A DNA stretch of 25,627 nucleotides. It comes from a virus. The DNA lies in the IMG/VR virus record IMGVR_UViG_3300032278_000105, positions 1 through 25,627 of that record; one strand, 5' to 3'. Shown one piece after another: positions 23,431 through 25,627 of this stretch. The position numbers and the translations under genes are program-made. Under the pieces are notes generated by a model. That model worked only from the letters and a program-made list of their open reading frames with translations. It was not told the DNA's origin and searched no databases. The number at the start of each line of letters is the position of its first letter. Positions within the stretch are counted from its first letter, which is position 1.

Positions 23431-24372
23431 ATGGCTTCAACTCTTGAAGTAGATCAAGTCAAGCACTCCAGCGGTGTTGCATTTACATTACCGCAAGCTG
23501 ATGGTTCTGCTGGACACTTATTAAAAACGAATGGCAGTAGAGTATTGAGTTTTACTGCTGATACGGATACAGGAATATTAAATGTTGTAGAGGATACGAG
23601 TCCTCAACTCGGAGGATTCCTAGATGCAAATGGAAATTATATCCAGATGCAGAAAGGTGGCGATATAGCTTCCGCTTCACCTACTGTTATAGATACTGAT
23701 GGTGACTTCTTTATCTGCACCGGCACAACCGGATTTTCAGCTTTTACGGTAGATGCCGATAGACATTTCTTTTTAGAGTTCTCTGGTGCTTTGATTATGA
23801 CTCACGGTGCTGGGACTCTTGATCTTCCAGGCGGAGCGAATATAACTACTGCTGCAAGTGATGTAGGTGAATTTGTTTCAACCGCATCCAATGTAGTTAC
23901 TTGTGTAAATTATACTAAAGCAACTGGCAAACCAGTTATTACTGATTTTGCTAACGCAGATATAAATGCTTCCGCAGGAATTGCTGTAACTAAGATTGCG
24001 GCTATGCCTTATGATATAGGTTTCACGGCAGGGTTTGATGCGGATATGGTTAAAGAAGATGTAGCTGTAGCCACTTACGGTGAAATGGTAATGGCTAGAG
24101 CTTGTACTATAACTGGAGAAGTTGCTTATGTTGATACGGCTCCTACTGGGGCAACCCTGATTATGGATATAATGAAAAATGGAACAACCATTTATGCTTC
24201 TACTAAACCATTGATTGCGATTAGTGCCAACACACATACGGTTGGTGTAGCAACGACAACGGCATTAGCATCGGGCGATAGGGTGACTTTTAAAATTACA
24301 CAAATAGGTTCTTCAGAGCCTGGTGAAGGAGTTAGATTCACTCTAAAATGTAAAACCAATACTAATGAATAG
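23431..24372 (+). CDS. Second fibre-like virion protein (313 aa)
   Basis: It starts MASTLEVDQVKHSSGVAF and has a strong AAAGGAGTAAATT ribosome binding site. The motif NVVEDTSPQLGGFLDANGN (split: NVVEDTSPQLGG, FLDANGN; about residues 51-69) is the same module as DIVQDGSPQLGGNLD of the tail fibre. The middle holds FFICTGTTGFSAF and a beta-rich jelly-roll-like stretch; the C-terminal half (ACTITGEVAYVDTAPTGATLI, then MDIMKNGTTIYAS, and GDRVTFKITQIG) resembles a compact receptor-binding or tail-appendage head. I infer a tail appendage. Confidence 0.65.
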   Translation: MASTLEVDQVKHSSGVAFTLPQADGSAGHLLKTNGSRVLSFTADTDTGILNVVEDTSPQLGGFLDANGNYIQMQKGGDIASASPTVIDTDGDFFICTGTTGFSAFTVDADRHFFLEFSGALIMTHGAGTLDLPGGANITTAASDVGEFVSTASNVVTCVNYTKATGKPVITDFANADINASAGIAVTKIAAMPYDIGFTAGFDADMVKEDVAVATYGEMVMARACTITGEVAYVDTAPTGATLIMDIMKNGTTIYASTKPLIAISANTHTVGVATTTALASGDRVTFKITQIGSSEPGEGVRFTLKCKTNTNE

Positions 24373-24381
24373 GATTTAATT

Positions 24382-25332
24382 ATGTTCTTAATAAATACAA
24401 AAGCAGTTGGTAGAGCAGGAGCGGCAACTTATGATGCTCACTTCTTAATTGTTGGTGGAGGTGGATCAGGTAATAATATTGGTTATGGTCATATGAATTC
24501 AGGAGGAGGTGCAGGAGGTCTTCGGACAAGTTGGGCTGGCGGTTCTGGAGGGGGTGGCCCATCAGAATCTCAAGTAACTTTTGCGGCAGGAGTTGTCTAT
24601 ACTATTACAGTTGGTGCTGGCAACAATGTTCGATCTGTAATTGCTCCGTCTTCTTCAATTGTAGGTACTGGCGTAAGTCTTATTAGTTTAGGTGGTGGTG
24701 CGGCATCTTATAATGGGCCAATTACAGTTGGGCCTACTATTGGTGGATGCGGAGGGGGTGGCTTCGGAAATTCTGGGACTCCCGGTGCTGCTGGCACAGC
24801 CAATCAGGGGTATGCAGGTGGAGATTCAGGAGCGGCTGTACCTACAAGATATCCCGGCGGCGGTGGTGGTGGAACCGGGGCAGTAGGTATTTCTTGTGGC
24901 CCAAATTACACACCTAATGGACACGGAGGTGCAGGATTTCAAGTAAACATCGACACAAATAATTATTATTGGGGTGGAGGGGGAGGTACTGCTTCGCATA
25001 GTCCTGGCTACCCTGCAAATGGTGGTATTGGCGGTGGAGGACGAGGGATGCAATACGTCACTGCTTCATCAGGAACGGCTGGAGGTTCTGCAATAACTTC
25101 GGATGCTGATAGCAACGGTGGAACAAATACTGGCGGTGGAGCGGGGGGAACAACATGGTATTACCCAGCACATCCAGCAACGTCTGGAGGTTCTTCAGGA
25201 GGTTCTGGTTGTGTAATCCTTAGAATCCCAACTGCTAGTTATACTGGAACTAAAACTGGAACGTCAACAGTGGCAACAGACGGTTCAGATACAATAGTAA
25301 CGTGGACTGGAACTGGGAGCTATACAGCATAA
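24382..25332 (+). CDS. Glycine-rich adhesin / tail tip protein (316 aa)
   Basis: The protein begins MFLINTKAVGRAGAATYDAHFLIVGGGGSG (read in pieces) and is dominated by short Gly runs (GGGAGGLR, GGCGGGGFG, YPGGGGGGTG, YYWGGGGGT, GGIGGGGRG, GGGAGGTTW) separated by variable, often polar or aromatic spacers. It ends with GSGCVILRIP followed by a Thr/Ser tail. This is the Gly-rich domain pattern known in phage adhesins, in which Gly-rich helices pack in a sandwich and the spacer loops bind receptor; T-even gp38 is the best-known analogue. It is a probable host-range determinant. GATTTAATT precedes the ATG, so the ribosome binding site is weak. The stop overlaps the next start as TAATG. Confidence 0.75.
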   Translation: MFLINTKAVGRAGAATYDAHFLIVGGGGSGNNIGYGHMNSGGGAGGLRTSWAGGSGGGGPSESQVTFAAGVVYTITVGAGNNVRSVIAPSSSIVGTGVSLISLGGGAASYNGPITVGPTIGGCGGGGFGNSGTPGAAGTANQGYAGGDSGAAVPTRYPGGGGGGTGAVGISCGPNYTPNGHGGAGFQVNIDTNNYYWGGGGGTASHSPGYPANGGIGGGGRGMQYVTASSGTAGGSAITSDADSNGGTNTGGGAGGTTWYYPAHPATSGGSSGGSGCVILRIPTASYTGTKTGTSTVATDGSDTIVTWTGTGSYTA

Positions 25333-25627
25333 TGGCACACTTCGCAGAGCTTGATAAAAATAATATAGTTATAAGAGTTATCGTTGTAGATAACGAAGTC
25401 ATAACAAAAGACGGTGAGGAAATAGAACAACTGGGTATAGATTTCTTGGAAGGACTTTTTGGACATTCTTCGTGGGTACAAACCTCATACAATGGAAAGT
25501 TTAGAAAAAGTTATGCTGGCGTAAGAGATAGATATGATAAAGATCAGGATGCTTTTATCCCTCCACAACCATTTCCTTCATGGATTTGGAATGTCGAACA
25601 AGGTTATTGGGAGGCTCCTGTTGAATG
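25332..25627 (+). CDS. Small protein after the adhesin, truncated by the window end (98+ aa)
   Basis: It begins MAHFAELDKNNIVIRVIVVDN and includes FGHSSWVQTSYNGKFRKSYAGV (in parts), then DAFIPPQPFPSW and a final WEAPVE. I recall very similar short proteins following fibre or adhesin genes in many environmental phages, with the conserved pattern MAHFAxLDxxNxVxxVxVVxN ... TSYN-x-x-x-R-x-x-YAG-x-G/R ... FIPPxPxPSW. The role is not established; tail-assembly or fibre accessory is possible. The start is in a TAATG overlap. Coding reaches the last base of the window, so the C-terminus is missing. Confidence 0.75.
   Translation, partial: MAHFAELDKNNIVIRVIVVDNEVITKDGEEIEQLGIDFLEGLFGHSSWVQTSYNGKFRKSYAGVRDRYDKDQDAFIPPQPFPSWIWNVEQGYWEAPVE

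Noticed and set aside
24826-25053. Open frame opposite the Gly-rich adhesin
   Set aside because: Composition comes from the complement of Gly codons; no ribosome binding site and a well-supported gene lies on the other strand.

Overview
The window is part of the genome of a short-tailed (podovirus, T7-like structural plan) double-stranded DNA bacteriophage, AT-rich overall. Several proteins, namely the tail fibre with its Ala-rich stretch and repeated D-M-S-I-L units, the glycine-rich adhesin and the small protein that follows it, are of kinds I associate with marine and environmental podoviruses. That habitat is an inference from protein style and not proven by the sequence. No integrase, tRNA, CRISPR array, insertion sequence or RNA polymerase is visible here, and lysis and replication genes must lie outside.

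Layout: (1) About 1-2204, minus strand: a run of very small genes (28+ to 203 codons), each preceded by a strong AAGGAG or AAGGAGG ribosome binding site. They look like an early or host-takeover accessory operon reading leftward from a divergent control region. Between the leftmost, truncated gene and the rest lies about 500 bases without a gene (87-597). It holds a 17-base T run, a strikingly GC-rich hairpin-rich segment (about 383-540) and a perfect 12-bp hairpin. (2) About 2205-2396: the divergent control region, with a good sigma70-type promoter facing right. (3) 2382-25627, plus strand: one dense late structural and packaging cluster. In order it encodes a putative small terminase subunit, an overlapping small virion-like protein, the large terminase, a proline-rich small protein, the portal, a Bbp19-like protein, the scaffold, the major capsid protein and a capsid-associated (decoration-like) protein. 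After a hairpin come tail tubular proteins A and B, a CxxC small protein, a GNAT-type acetyltransferase and a gp14-like internal virion protein. Three very large internal (ejection) proteins follow, then the tail fibre, a second fibre-like protein, a glycine-rich adhesin and a truncated small protein.

How the genes work together: the terminases package DNA through the portal into a shell built from capsid protein on scaffold. Tail tubular proteins A and B make the tail nozzle. The gp14-like, 1109-, 669- and 1049-residue proteins are the likely ejected core that carries DNA across the envelope. The fibre and Gly-rich adhesin set host range. Late genes are joined mostly by TAATG, TAGTG or ATGA stop/start overlaps, so they are probably translationally coupled, whereas each early gene has its own strong ribosome binding site.

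Most notable for follow-up: the GC-rich structured noncoding segment, the 176-base out-of-frame overlap of the first two late genes, the repeat-rich leader of the capsid gene, the in-frame double start of the 203-codon early gene, the inserted domain in tail tubular protein B, and the 13-unit fibre repeat whose codons have diverged while its protein sequence is held.
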